DNA of 64,000 nt. Origin: Fulvivirga lutea. GTDB taxonomy: Bacteria; Bacteroidota; Bacteroidia; Cytophagales; Cyclobacteriaceae. The DNA lies in contig NZ_CP070608.1 of assembly GCF_017068455.1 (NCBI RefSeq), positions 1,469,488 through 1,533,487 on the forward strand. The letters are read 5' to 3'. The notes under the pieces were generated by a model, which did no database searches, had not been told where the DNA came from, and saw nothing but the letters and a program-made list of their open reading frames with translations. Each line of letters starts with the position of its first letter. Within the stretch, counting starts at the first letter, position 1. A program made the position numbers and the translations under genes. Positions 42,509-51,773 of this stretch are shown here, one piece after another.

Positions 42509-45010
42509 ATGAAACATACATATCATATACATGGAATGACCTGCAATGGTTGTCGAAGTCACGTAGAAGAGACGCTTTCAAAAGTAAAAGGGGTTTCTAA
42601 CGCATCCGTTAATCTTGAAGATGCTGAAGCAACCATAGAAATGGAACAGCACATTTCTTTGGAAACTTTTCAACAGGCTTTGAAGGATGATGGCGGAAGG
42701 TATACCATTCATAATCCGGGAGAGCATCACCACCACCATCCTGAGACAAAAAAAGAGAAACCATCAGGTAAAGGCACAGGCACATTTTATTGCCCCATGC
42801 ATTGTGAGGGTGAAAAAACATATAATCAACCAGGTGATTGTCCTGTTTGTGGAATGGATTTAGTAGAAGAACAAAGTTTATCATCGGCTTCGGCAGAAAA
42901 ATGGACTTGTCCTATGCATCCCGAAGTAGTAAAAGATGAAGCAGGTTCATGCCCAATTTGTGGAATGGATTTAGTGCCTATGGAACCAGACCTATCTTCA
43001 GAAGAAAAGACCTATAAAAGGCTGTTGAAAAAATTCTGGATTGCTACGGTATTCACATTGCCCATTTTCTTGATAGCAATGAGTGAAATGATTACTAACA
43101 ATCCACTATATGATTTAATGGAACAGAAATACTGGAACTGGGTACAGTTTACCCTTTCCTTACCAGTTGTATTTTATGCTACATGGATGTTCTTTGAACG
43201 TGCTTATAAGAGTATTAAGACATGGAACCTCAACATGTTTACACTTATTGGTATAGGCGCTGGAGTGGCTTGGCTGTTTAGTGTAGTTGGAATGTCATTT
43301 CCAGATTTATTTCCAGAGCAATTTAAATCGGAATCAGGTGCCGTTCACGTGTATTTTGAAGCTGCGTCAGTTATTCTGACTTTGGTTTTGTTAGGCCAAT
43401 TATTGGAAGCGCGAGCTCATAGTAAAACCAACTCCGCTGTAAAGGAGTTGCTCAAATTAGCACCTAACAAAGCAATTAAAATTGTTGATGGTGAAGAAGT
43501 TGAAGTGAGTATTGATGAGATTGAACTTAATGATATACTAAAAGTAAAACCTGGAGATAAAATACCTGTAGATGGTATCATCACAGAAGGTGAAACCAGT
43601 ATTGATGAATCAATGATTACAGGTGAGCCCATTCCCGTCAATAAAGCTAAAAATGACAAGGTGAGTAGTGGCACAATCAATGGCAATCAAACTTTTTTCA
43701 TGAAAGCTGAAAAGGTTGGTAGTGATACGCTATTATCACAAATCATTCATATGGTAAATGATGCCAGTAGAAGTCGTGCGCCAATTCAAAATCTAGCTGA
43801 TAAAGTGTCCGCATATTTCGTTCCTGTAGTGGTAATTATTTCTATTATCACGTTTATCGTTTGGGCCATTTTGGGTCCTGAACCAGCATATGTTTTTGCA
43901 TTGGTTAATGCAATTGCTGTTTTAATTATTGCCTGCCCATGTGCCTTAGGGTTAGCAACGCCAATGTCCGTAATGGTTGGTGTAGGTAAAGGTGCTCAAA
44001 ATGGTGTACTCATCAAAAATGCAGAGGCATTGGAAAAAATGAATAAAGTTAATACGCTTATAGTAGACAAAACCGGAACAATTACAGAAGGTAAACCAAC
44101 CGTAGAAAAGGTAGGAGCTTTTGGAAGTGAATACAGCGAAAAAGAAGTATTGAATTACATTGTATCATTAAACACCAATAGCGAACATCCTTTGGCAGAG
44201 GCAACTGTTAACTATGGCAAAGAGCACAACGCTGAAATGTTAGAATCAGCCAAATTTAGTGCGGTTACAGGGAAAGGTGTAGAAGCTGAAATAAATAACA
44301 AAAAGATTGCTTTGGGTAATCCCAAAATGATGGAATATGCTAATGCTGAAATCAGCTCAAAAATGGATGAAGAAGCAAAGTCCTATCAAAAACAAGGGAA
44401 GACTGTTTCTTATCTCGCCATTGATTCTACCGTGGTAGGATATGTAGTAATAGGTGATAAAATTAAAGATACCAGTGCAAAAGCTATCAAAGAATTGCAG
44501 AGTAAAGGCATCGATGTGGTTATGCTTACCGGTGATAATCATGAAACAGCACAAGCGGTAGCAGCAGAGCTTAATCTTGCAGACTTTAAAGCAAGTATGT
44601 TACCAGAGGATAAATTGAAAGAAGTAGAGAAACTTCAGAACAGTGGCAAAGTGGTGTCTATGGCAGGAGATGGTATTAACGATGCACCAGCATTAACAAA
44701 AAGTGATGTTGGTATAGCTATGGGAACAGGAACTGATGTAGCTATTGAAAGTGCAATGATAACACTGGTTAAAGGTGATTTAAATGGCATAGTAAAAGCA
44801 CGTAATTTAAGCGAAGCAGTAATGAAGAATATTAAGCAGAATCTATTTTTTGCATTAATTTATAATACTTTGGGTGTGCCTATTGCAGCGGGTGTGTTGT
44901 TCCCGTTTTTTGGAATTTTATTATCACCTATGATTGCAGCCTTGGCAATGAGTTTTAGTTCAGTATCTGTAATTGGGAATGCCTTGAGATTAAGAGGTAA
45001 AAGTATTTAG
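42509..45010 (+). CDS. copA: Copper/heavy-metal P1B-type ATPase with HMA and two HMBD
   Basis: An ATP-driven exporter of monovalent copper (or a similar soft metal) across the inner membrane. Its 833 residues contain an HMA domain (about 3-65; GMTCNGCRSH), a His-rich linker, two heavy-metal-binding YHS-like motifs (YCPMHCEGE...CPVCGMDL and WTCPMHPE...CPICGMDL), then the catalytic core. The transport motif is IACPCALG (Cys476 and Cys478), the phosphorylation site DKTGT (Asp520), the hinge AGDGINDAPAL. The ATG at 42509 begins directly with the HMA strand. No Shine-Dalgarno is visible. The pseudogene upstream was probably its regulator. Substrate is inferred from motifs. Confidence 0.95.
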   Translation: MKHTYHIHGMTCNGCRSHVEETLSKVKGVSNASVNLEDAEATIEMEQHISLETFQQALKDDGGRYTIHNPGEHHHHHPETKKEKPSGKGTGTFYCPMHCEGEKTYNQPGDCPVCGMDLVEEQSLSSASAEKWTCPMHPEVVKDEAGSCPICGMDLVPMEPDLSSEEKTYKRLLKKFWIATVFTLPIFLIAMSEMITNNPLYDLMEQKYWNWVQFTLSLPVVFYATWMFFERAYKSIKTWNLNMFTLIGIGAGVAWLFSVVGMSFPDLFPEQFKSESGAVHVYFEAASVILTLVLLGQLLEARAHSKTNSAVKELLKLAPNKAIKIVDGEEVEVSIDEIELNDILKVKPGDKIPVDGIITEGETSIDESMITGEPIPVNKAKNDKVSSGTINGNQTFFMKAEKVGSDTLLSQIIHMVNDASRSRAPIQNLADKVSAYFVPVVVIISIITFIVWAILGPEPAYVFALVNAIAVLIIACPCALGLATPMSVMVGVGKGAQNGVLIKNAEALEKMNKVNTLIVDKTGTITEGKPTVEKVGAFGSEYSEKEVLNYIVSLNTNSEHPLAEATVNYGKEHNAEMLESAKFSAVTGKGVEAEINNKKIALGNPKMMEYANAEISSKMDEEAKSYQKQGKTVSYLAIDSTVVGYVVIGDKIKDTSAKAIKELQSKGIDVVMLTGDNHETAQAVAAELNLADFKASMLPEDKLKEVEKLQNSGKVVSMAGDGINDAPALTKSDVGIAMGTGTDVAIESAMITLVKGDLNGIVKARNLSEAVMKNIKQNLFFALIYNTLGVPIAAGVLFPFFGILLSPMIAALAMSFSSVSVIGNALRLRGKSI

Positions 45011-45058
45011 GTTCTGGAAATGGTTACTGATTCAAACCTATAACTATGCTGAAACCGG

Positions 45059-45093
45059 AGCACTTACGAGATCAAAATCGTAAGTGCTTTTAT
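45059..45093 (+). terminator. Rho-independent terminator after the P1B ATPase
   Basis: AGCACTTACGA (45059-45069) and TCGTAAGTGCT (45078-45088) form an 11-bp perfect stem with an 8-base loop. The T-run TTTTA follows immediately on the plus strand. It ends the ATPase transcript 49 bases after the stop. Confidence 0.9.
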
Positions 45094-45353
45094 GTTACAT
45101 GCAATTTAAATTTTGCTTAATTATTTTTCTAACCGTAATAGTGCACTGTCTAATTTAAAAGAATCAGAGATAGGTGCTAATAAATTGAAAGTTAAACGAG
45201 CGTTTTGTGAGACATCACAGATTTAACTTCAAATCAATCTTTTAATAATTACGATCATTACACTTCATAGTGTATAAATATTAATGATAGGCTGATTAAA
45301 ATTTATTAACTTAATAATGTTTCTATTTTGATTTTTTCAATAACAATACGTTG
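45094..45353. other. AT-rich intergenic region with TGTGA-N4-TCACA palindrome
   Basis: No gene is visible. TGTGA-GACA-TCACA at 45206-45219 is a perfect palindrome with a Crp/Fnr-type half-site but a 4-base spacer. The twelve bases GAGCGTTTTGTG at 45198-45209 recur exactly at 46456-46467, just after the following kinase gene, where TGTG and CACA again face each other. Confidence 0.35.
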
Positions 45354-46445
45354 ATGAGTTTAAATGAAAAACGGAAAAATCAGCCTTATAAAAATGATAA
45401 AGACCCTTTAAAGGATTTCAAATATCTTGATCCTAATAAGGATATTTATAAACAAATTTTTGAGTTTTCCATCATTCCCACTATTGTGCATGATCTTAAC
45501 ATGAACATAATAGATGTTAATAATTCAGCACTAAAAGAATTCGGCTATTCAAAGGAAGAATTCTTATCTAAAAGTGTTTTTGAACTTCATACAGAAGGCC
45601 AGTTAAATCATTCTGAGGAAGTTCGGAAAAAGATGAAGACAGAAGATACAATTAGTGTAGAAACTAAATTTAAAAGAAAAGACGGGTCAGTATTTGATGC
45701 AGAAGTAACTCCATGTCGCTATCTTATTGGACAAACTCCTATAATTCATGTGTACATTAAAAATATTACAAGTAGAAAAGTAGAGGAGAAGAATTTAAAT
45801 GCTCTCAATAAGAAACTGTTAAGTACAAATCAAGAATTGAAAGATTCAATAAATTTAAATGATTACCTAACGAAAGAAATCCATCACAGGACAAAAAATA
45901 ACTTACAAATGCTTAATAGCATTATTTCTTTGCAAGCTTTAAAGCAGAAGAATTATGATACTCAGGTTTTCATTAAATCCGTAAGTAGCAAAATATATTC
46001 TATAGCAAAAATCCATGAACTCCTTTTACAGTCGGAAAATCACGATAATTTATTGATCAAAGATTATATTCTGTCTATAACAAATAATATTTTGCAGAAT
46101 AGCTCCAAATTTAAACATACCGTTCGTTCTGATTTCGAAAAACATTCTTTACAATCAGATTATGCATTAAATCTAGGATTCATAACGAATGAGCTAATTA
46201 CTAATGTTATAAAACATGCTTATCCTGATGGTAAAGGATTCATTGATTTAAAATTGAGCAAGACCAATGACACTTATACTTTCTCTGTAAAGGATTATTC
46301 CGCCCAAAGTTTTAATGAAAAGGCTAATCAAGGGATTGAATCCTCTGGTTGGGAATTAATAAATATATTTACAGAGCAACTAAAAGGTAAAATGGAAGTA
46401 AAATATGATAACGGAAATGAATTTATTCTAACCTTTCCAGAATAG
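45354..46445 (+). CDS. PAS-containing HisKA_2-type sensor histidine kinase
   Basis: A soluble kinase of 363 residues with a PAS domain (about 32-145; FEFSIIPTIVHDLNMNI, FKRKDGSVFDAEVTP) and a coiled linker. The HisKA_2 H-box is LTKEIHHRTKNNLQML (His177/His178), as in LytR-independent and light/energy-sensing kinases. A HATPase domain contains NELITNVIKHAYP. No transmembrane segment is present, so it senses a cytosolic cue. The ATG at 45354 follows a TTG three bases upstream. No response regulator is adjacent, so its partner is elsewhere. Confidence 0.88.
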   Translation: MSLNEKRKNQPYKNDKDPLKDFKYLDPNKDIYKQIFEFSIIPTIVHDLNMNIIDVNNSALKEFGYSKEEFLSKSVFELHTEGQLNHSEEVRKKMKTEDTISVETKFKRKDGSVFDAEVTPCRYLIGQTPIIHVYIKNITSRKVEEKNLNALNKKLLSTNQELKDSINLNDYLTKEIHHRTKNNLQMLNSIISLQALKQKNYDTQVFIKSVSSKIYSIAKIHELLLQSENHDNLLIKDYILSITNNILQNSSKFKHTVRSDFEKHSLQSDYALNLGFITNELITNVIKHAYPDGKGFIDLKLSKTNDTYTFSVKDYSAQSFNEKANQGIESSGWELINIFTEQLKGKMEVKYDNGNEFILTFPE

Positions 46446-46512
46446 TTCTTTCTAAGAGCGTTTTGTGTTACTTATCACATTACTTTTTAAAAGATCTTAT
46501 CAATTTTACGAG

Positions 46513-47169
46513 TTACCACTCTCTGATCGTTCCTCTATGCCAGAACTTCCCCGTTTTCAAATTCCCTTCGAGTAGTTCAAAGATTTCCTTGGCCACTTCG
46601 TCAGGTTTTCTGGAGGCATTAGCACCTCCCATGTCGGTCTGTGTCCATCCGGGATCGAGCGCAGATACTTTTATATTATTAGGCCTCAGTCTATTAGCCA
46701 ACAGCTTTGTATACATATTTAATGCAGCTTTTGACATCTTATAATGAGGTTGAAATTCATCGAAATAAGGATCACTAAATGAACCCCAAGCCGAACTGAT
46801 ATTAATAATATGGCCTCCCATATTGAGGTATGGCAACAATTTTTCAGTTAGTTCTATTGTGCCAAACACGTTTACATTAAAAGTATCTCGTAACTGTTGA
46901 AGGTTGATGTTTGTGTTATCCCATTGTTCTAATAATATGCCCGCATTGTTAATGATGAAATCAATTTTTTCTGACTGTAGTTTTTGAGTCAGTGCATGAA
47001 TTGAATTAGGTTCCGCCAAATCCAATTGATACCATTTTGTATTATCCAATTTTTGGGTCACATCAACATTTCTGGCAGTGCCTATTACGTTATAGTTTCT
47101 GTCAGCCAAATATTTAAACGTTGCCTTACCAATACCTCTGTTGGCACCCGTTACTATTCCTGTTTTCAT
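46513..47169 (-). CDS. Short-chain dehydrogenase/reductase
   Basis: A 218-residue SDR with the NAD(P)-binding TGANRGIGKA, the substrate Ser in NISSAWGS and the catalytic YKMSK (Tyr-x-x-x-Lys). The Asn-Ala-Gly motif is NNAG. ATG is at 47169, where it shares one base with the stop of the upstream CHMI-like gene (TAATG), indicating translational coupling. The substrate is unknown. Its place in the operon suggests reduction of a carbonyl product of the isomerase or cyclase reactions. Confidence 0.9.
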   Translation of the reverse strand: MKTGIVTGANRGIGKATFKYLADRNYNVIGTARNVDVTQKLDNTKWYQLDLAEPNSIHALTQKLQSEKIDFIINNAGILLEQWDNTNINLQQLRDTFNVNVFGTIELTEKLLPYLNMGGHIINISSAWGSFSDPYFDEFQPHYKMSKAALNMYTKLLANRLRPNNIKVSALDPGWTQTDMGGANASRKPDEVAKEIFELLEGNLKTGKFWHRGTIREW

Positions 47170-47516
47170 TACATTACCATTGATTTGTTACAGTAAGAGG
47201 CTTTTTCAAAATCCCTGATATTCATTGAAATTATAGCTATATCAGGAAACATTACATTCAGAGCAGAAACAATCTTTTGAGACAAACCTTGTTTCTGTTC
47301 TGCTGTTCTACCTTCCATAATGTTGGCAAATACGTGAATAAACCCATTTTTACCCTTACCTAAACGGTAGTTGCTAAAGGGATTAATTCTCACTTTAATG
47401 TCTCCTTCGGCAAAGAGGCCTGTGGATTCAGCAGCGCTGTAAACGGACTCCATTATTTCTTCTGGAGACTTCCTGTTAATTATATTGTCTGAGCAATCTA
47501 TGATGAAATGTGGCAT
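47169..47516 (-). CDS. 5-carboxymethyl-2-hydroxymuconate isomerase-like protein (paralogue 1)
   Basis: A 115-residue tautomerase-superfamily protein resembling HpaF/CHMI (PF02962). It begins MPHFIIDCSDNI, so Pro2 would become the catalytic N-terminal Pro after Met removal. IKVRINPF and ANIMEGRTAEQK are the rest of the family signature. True CHMI acts in homoprotocatechuate breakdown, but no other genes of that pathway are visible here, so its substrate is probably different. A close paralogue lies 5.7 kb away at 53219-53560 on the other strand. Confidence 0.86.
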   Translation of the reverse strand: MPHFIIDCSDNIINRKSPEEIMESVYSAAESTGLFAEGDIKVRINPFSNYRLGKGKNGFIHVFANIMEGRTAEQKQGLSQKIVSALNVMFPDIAIISMNIRDFEKASYCNKSMVM

Positions 47517-47534
47517 GTATTACGTTGTTTAAAA

Positions 47535-48215
47535 TCAGTTTAAAATTTGTTTGCGTGTACCAGCAATTAGTAGATAAAAGGTTAATGTAATTTCTCCGAT
47601 GGCAGCAGAAATACCAACAATTGTTGCTAACAGCATCTCGTTGCCAGGGAATAAAAAGTTACCAAATGTCTCAATTAAATAGCCACCAGCAGCCAAGACC
47701 ATTAATATTCCAAGTATTCTCGGAAAATAGCTGGATTTGTATAACAAGATACCTAGAAGTAGACAATGCACACCAAAGAAAGCTCCTGCAATTAAGTATC
47801 CGGTAGTGTGTGCAGTCATAAAGTTCATTACAGTACCTGCCAGTTCTGAGGTGGCTGCATTACCATCAGTAACTTTGAGCGCCATGTAATGATTAACCAA
47901 ATTAATACTTGCAATGGCGGGCTGGGCAATTAATCGAAAGGCCGAAGCAACCATGGCAATGGTTTTGTTTGTATCTTTTAATAGTTGATAGAGTAAAATT
48001 GAAATCACGGCATCCAGCATAAAAGCAATCAGGTCCGCCACCAACCCAAAACGAAAAAGAAAATCAGCGTTAAGAATATTAGTAAGCGTAGCGTTTGCAT
48101 CATTCGGGATCACAAGTGTTCCTCTCACATAGCCTTGGGCAAATCCGGCACAGATGATTACAAGCAAATAAAGTAATCCGGTTAGCCTTGCCTTTTTTTG
48201 AATGTTGTTTTCCAT
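47535..48215 (-). CDS. DUF4386 membrane protein
   Basis: A 226-residue inner-membrane protein with six hydrophobic helices. It starts KARLTGLLYLLVIICAGFAQGYVRG, split here only by the signal-anchor-like first helix, and includes RLIAQPAIASINLVNHY, typical of DUF4386. Function is unknown for the family. It lies 2 bases from the nitroreductase gene and 18 from the CHMI-like gene, so it is part of the same operon. Confidence 0.83.
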   Translation of the reverse strand: MENNIQKKARLTGLLYLLVIICAGFAQGYVRGTLVIPNDANATLTNILNADFLFRFGLVADLIAFMLDAVISILLYQLLKDTNKTIAMVASAFRLIAQPAIASINLVNHYMALKVTDGNAATSELAGTVMNFMTAHTTGYLIAGAFFGVHCLLLGILLYKSSYFPRILGILMVLAAGGYLIETFGNFLFPGNEMLLATIVGISAAIGEITLTFYLLIAGTRKQILN

Positions 48216-48217
48216 GA

Positions 48218-48847
48218 TTATGTATGTATGAATAGTTCTTTTTTTGGTTTTCTTACCTTTTTCCTGTTTTGTGTATGGTCATTCACTGAGCGATAACCAA
48301 TCGGAGCAATCACAGCTGCATTTAGCCCTAATTTGTCTAAACCAAGTATTTTATTGTAATCTTCACTTTCAAAACCTTCCATAGGGCAGGCATCTATCTT
48401 AAGCTCGGCACAAGCAATTAACAAATTGTTTAAGGCCAGGTAGGTCTGCTTTTCAGACCAACTTTTTCTCTTGTCCGATTCCATGTTTCCCACGGCCTGC
48501 TTAATAAATTCACCGTAGTTTATTACACCCTCTTTGTCATTATCATCCACTTCAATAATACGTTTGACGAAACCATCTATGTGCTGATCAAAGCTGGTAG
48601 TATAGTTACAAAAAACGAATAAATGCGATGCGTCTGTGATCTGACTCTGATCCCAGGAAGCCTTTCTTAGCTGTTTTCTTAGTTCAGGATCTTTGATGAT
48701 GAACACCTTATACAATTGCAACCCGTAAGAAGATACTGATAGTCTTATAGCTTCCTTCAGAAACTCCAATTGCTCATCATTCACTTTTTTCTCTGTGTCG
48801 AATAATTTTGTTGCATATCGCCAATTTAATTTATCTAGTAAGTTCAT
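48218..48847 (-). CDS. Nitroreductase-family NAD(P)H oxidoreductase
   Basis: A 209-residue flavin-dependent enzyme of the NfsB/FRP nitroreductase fold. It starts with RYATKLFD, then SSYGLQLYKVFII for FMN contacts and LNNLLIACAELKIDACPMEGF in the dimer and active-site region (split in two here). It reduces quinones, nitro compounds or other electrophiles with NAD(P)H. Full length and no truncation. The operon context points to detoxification or redox stress. Confidence 0.9.
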   Translation of the reverse strand: MNLLDKLNWRYATKLFDTEKKVNDEQLEFLKEAIRLSVSSYGLQLYKVFIIKDPELRKQLRKASWDQSQITDASHLFVFCNYTTSFDQHIDGFVKRIIEVDDNDKEGVINYGEFIKQAVGNMESDKRKSWSEKQTYLALNNLLIACAELKIDACPMEGFESEDYNKILGLDKLGLNAAVIAPIGYRSVNDHTQNRKKVRKPKKELFIHT

Positions 48848-48851
48848 TTTT

Positions 48852-49580
48852 TTATATGTTAGATTTAATGAAATTTTTGAGTTTAAAATCTTCTTTAAAC
48901 CCCGTTTTTAAATAAAGGCCTTTGCCCATTTCTGAAGCCTGAAGGGTGGCTAGTGTAGCTCCTTTTTTTTCAGCAATACTCAATACATGGTGTAGCAACT
49001 CTTTGGCGTAGCCTTTTCTGCGTTGCTCGGGGATAATGCCCATGGAATGTATTCCTATTACGTTTAGATTATCCTGATATAGTACTGCTGTGCCTACCTG
49101 CTTTTCTTTACTATGGGCAATAAAGTAATTAACCATGTGCATGGTGTTAATTATGGTGCTGACAGTAATCTGATACCCAAATGCTTTTAAAAACAGGTCC
49201 GACCAAATGACAGCTTGTTCTAAGTTGTTTACCCTTACTAAATCCAGGTTATCGGATGTCCTAAATTTAGATTTAAGAGAGACTGACATACCTGTCAACT
49301 CATTCTTTAATTCAAAACCATTAGACGTTAACAGGTCTTCAGCTTTATTGAATGGGTTATCCCAAATGGCAATTGAAATGTTGTTCAGTTTCCATTGTTC
49401 CTGGATTTCATCCATCAATGGTTGGTCAGGTTTTCGATGAAACCATAGTTTATTTGGCCATTCTGACTGTTTTACAACACTCATGGAATAATCCTGGTTA
49501 GCAAATAATTGGCCTGCTAACTTTCCGCCAAGGTTCCACAGGCTGACCAGGTTGTTTATATTCTCAGTTATTTGTTTCAT
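48852..49580 (-). CDS. GNAT-family acetyltransferase
   Basis: A 242-residue protein whose C-terminal half has the acetyl-CoA-binding motif GIIPEQRRKGYAKELLHHVL. The first half (about 1-105) is a less conserved substrate domain that keeps the fold but no known motif. Such two-part GNATs acetylate small molecules, peptides or antibiotics. It is co-directional in the operon 4 bases before the nitroreductase gene and 5 bases after the DMT gene. Confidence 0.86.
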   Translation of the reverse strand: MKQITENINNLVSLWNLGGKLAGQLFANQDYSMSVVKQSEWPNKLWFHRKPDQPLMDEIQEQWKLNNISIAIWDNPFNKAEDLLTSNGFELKNELTGMSVSLKSKFRTSDNLDLVRVNNLEQAVIWSDLFLKAFGYQITVSTIINTMHMVNYFIAHSKEKQVGTAVLYQDNLNVIGIHSMGIIPEQRRKGYAKELLHHVLSIAEKKGATLATLQASEMGKGLYLKTGFKEDFKLKNFIKSNI

Positions 49581-49585
49581 TTATT

Positions 49586-50029
49586 TTAAATTTTAATCAG
49601 AAATACTCCGGTGATCATGATGATCATTCCAATCAACTTTTTTATTGACATCAGTTCTACCGGCATCCCAAACCACCCATAGTGCGCGGCTATTGATGCG
49701 AATATGATCTGGCCTGTTAAGCCGAATGTTACCACTGTGGATATTCCTAATCTTGGAATCACATAATAGAAGAGAGCCAGGGCAGAAAAGCTGAATACAC
49801 CACCCAAAAACAAATGAAGTGGTATAGACTTCAATTGCTGAAGCGTAGGGTAGGATCTGGTAGTTATAAGAAATGCCGCCAGCGTAATAGTAGCACTTGT
49901 GATTAACGCTATGGTAGTTGCCAATAGCGTATTACTTAACATCAAACCTAGTCTGGCATTAATACCACCTTGAATTACAACAAGAACACCTACTGAAACA
50001 GACATGATCAATAAATAAGAAGTATTCAT
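49586..50029 (-). CDS. DMT-superfamily transporter (DUF606/YdcZ)
   Basis: A 147-residue inner-membrane protein with five hydrophobic helices, matching the DUF606 half-size member of the drug/metabolite transporter superfamily (GVLVVIQGGINARLG at the start, FGLTGQIIFASIAAHYG near the end). Half-size DMT proteins function as dimers and export small molecules. It lies 8 bases from the cyclase-family gene. Its substrate is unknown. Confidence 0.87.
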   Translation of the reverse strand: MNTSYLLIMSVSVGVLVVIQGGINARLGLMLSNTLLATTIALITSATITLAAFLITTRSYPTLQQLKSIPLHLFLGGVFSFSALALFYYVIPRLGISTVVTFGLTGQIIFASIAAHYGWFGMPVELMSIKKLIGMIIMITGVFLIKI

Positions 50030-50037
50030 GACCTGTA

Positions 50038-51024
50038 TTAGTTACTGTTTATTGGAATAGCTAAAGGTCGCATAGGACTACCTGATGCTCCTTTTAACTT
50101 TAGCGAGGCTGCGATAAATGCAAACTCATAAATTTCCGCTTTGGAAAGCTCTTCCAGGTTCATTTGTTCAATAAACATGACCCCTTTTTCAGCTAGTAAA
50201 TAGGTATGGACGGGTACCCAATTGTCTTCACTTTCTGGCGGGAAAGTCTCAAAACTGAGATTGTCAGCTCCTAAAAGCATCACACCTTGTTCTTCAATTA
50301 ACCATTTTACCGCATCCATGTTAATACCGGGAAAGTGATGGAAATACGTAGTTGCATCTTCATAAAATTGGGCCTGACCCGTCCGAATAAGGACAACATC
50401 GCCATTCTTTAATTCAATGCCCTGTTGCTTTATTGCTCCTTTCAAATCATCAGAGTTAATGCGATAGTTGTCCTTTATATTTTCATAGCCTTTGTAAGAA
50501 GCGATATCGATTAACACACCTCGGGCAATTATTGGGGGAATAGTTTCCGCACCGGTTTTCTGCCAGCCTTTATCGCCAAGATATTGATCAGGAGTAAAAC
50601 CATTCCATATTTTACCATTTAGCCCAAAATGGTTGAGCGCGTCTATATGTGTACCCATGTGGGTATACATGGATATAGCGTCACCCGTGTAGCTAACCTT
50701 TTCATTCATGGCTTTTCCTAACCCATTTGGGTTGTCAACCACTGTGCCATGTGGAGTATGCGTTAACCAGTACTGATAGCCGGGATCGCCCAATGCACTA
50801 AAGCTTGGCATACCCACAAAATAATCCACGCTCAAGTCAAATACTTCACCGGATACTATCTGACTTAATACTGACAGTTTTGAAGCATCAGACATCATGT
50901 TTAGCGTGCCTATTTCATCATCAGGTCCCCAGGGACTTTTTCCTACTGATTCTTTTTGCTGTGCGATTGATGGACTCACCAAGAGCACCAGCATTGTTAA
51001 TTTTGTTAATATGATTTTCTTCAT
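50038..51024 (-). CDS. Cyclase-family (PF04199) metal-dependent hydrolase, exported
   Basis: A 328-residue enzyme of the kynurenine formamidase/polyketide cyclase family. It has a signal peptide (MKKIILTKLTMLVLL, ending near IAQQ), then the metal site MGTHIDALNHFG (HxGTHxD variant) and GVLIDIASYKG. Members hydrolyse formyl- or acyl-anilides and cyclic esters. An upstream in-frame ATG at 51051 (MYCNQ) would precede the signal peptide, so ATG 51024 is preferred. It is the first gene of the operon and divergent from no other; the Crp-family gene lies 64 bases upstream on the same strand. Confidence 0.87.
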   Translation of the reverse strand: MKKIILTKLTMLVLLVSPSIAQQKESVGKSPWGPDDEIGTLNMMSDASKLSVLSQIVSGEVFDLSVDYFVGMPSFSALGDPGYQYWLTHTPHGTVVDNPNGLGKAMNEKVSYTGDAISMYTHMGTHIDALNHFGLNGKIWNGFTPDQYLGDKGWQKTGAETIPPIIARGVLIDIASYKGYENIKDNYRINSDDLKGAIKQQGIELKNGDVVLIRTGQAQFYEDATTYFHHFPGINMDAVKWLIEEQGVMLLGADNLSFETFPPESEDNWVPVHTYLLAEKGVMFIEQMNLEELSKAEIYEFAFIAASLKLKGASGSPMRPLAIPINSN

Positions 51025-51088
51025 TGTACTGTGTTTTTGATTACAGTACAAAGGTTGGAAGCGGTACCTTACTAAAAATTAAGGTATC

Positions 51089-51676
51089 TTAAGAAAGATC
51101 TTGTCTCATCCTATTTTTGCGAATAGTGCTCAAATGTTCAGGGGTAATCCCCAAATAAGAAGCAATCATATATTGCGGCACTCTTTGCTCTATTTCCCGA
51201 TATGTTTTTATAAATTCCAGGTAACGGGTTTCAGCAGAGTCACTCATAGTATGTATGGTTCGGTTTTGAAGAGATACATATGCATTTTGCATTTTAAACC
51301 TGAAAAACCGATCTATTGAAGGCACATCATCAAATAACGTATTTAGTTTATTTCGGTGGACTTGTAATACAGTAGTGGGTTCCAGCGCCTGAACAAAAAG
51401 TTGTGCCGGAGTTTCAGTTAGATAGCTGTATAAATCATTTACCCACCAGCCTTCAATTCCAAATTGCAATATTCGCTCATGGGCCTGTTCGTTAATGTAA
51501 TAGGAGCGGAGGCAGCCATTTTCTATAAATCGCATATGGTTTGAGATATCCCCTTTATAGAGAAGGTATTCTTTCTTTTTAAGATGCCGAGGCTCGAATG
51601 ACCCCTTTACCAATTCCTCCTCCTCACTAGAAAGGGTTACAAGTTCCCTGATATTTCTAATAAGCTCAATTGACAT
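51089..51676 (-). CDS. Crp/Fnr-family transcriptional regulator
   Basis: A 195-residue regulator with a cNMP-binding-like beta-barrel (about 25-115; KKEYLLYKGDISNHMRFIENG) and a C-terminal helix-turn-helix (about 160-190; VPQYMIASYLGITPEHLSTIRKN, split here). The cAMP-contacting Arg/Glu of Crp are not obvious, so it may sense something else. It reads in the same direction as the operon it precedes and may control it. No Fe-S cysteines are present. Confidence 0.88.
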   Translation of the reverse strand: MSIELIRNIRELVTLSSEEEELVKGSFEPRHLKKKEYLLYKGDISNHMRFIENGCLRSYYINEQAHERILQFGIEGWWVNDLYSYLTETPAQLFVQALEPTTVLQVHRNKLNTLFDDVPSIDRFFRFKMQNAYVSLQNRTIHTMSDSAETRYLEFIKTYREIEQRVPQYMIASYLGITPEHLSTIRKNRMRQDLS

Positions 51677-51773
51677 AATTCAATAAAACTATTTCTAAGT
51701 TAATGATTTACGATCTTCATTTTTTCTTTGAACTTTTATAATTAAGCAGCAATCGAAATAACAAAAGGCCAAA

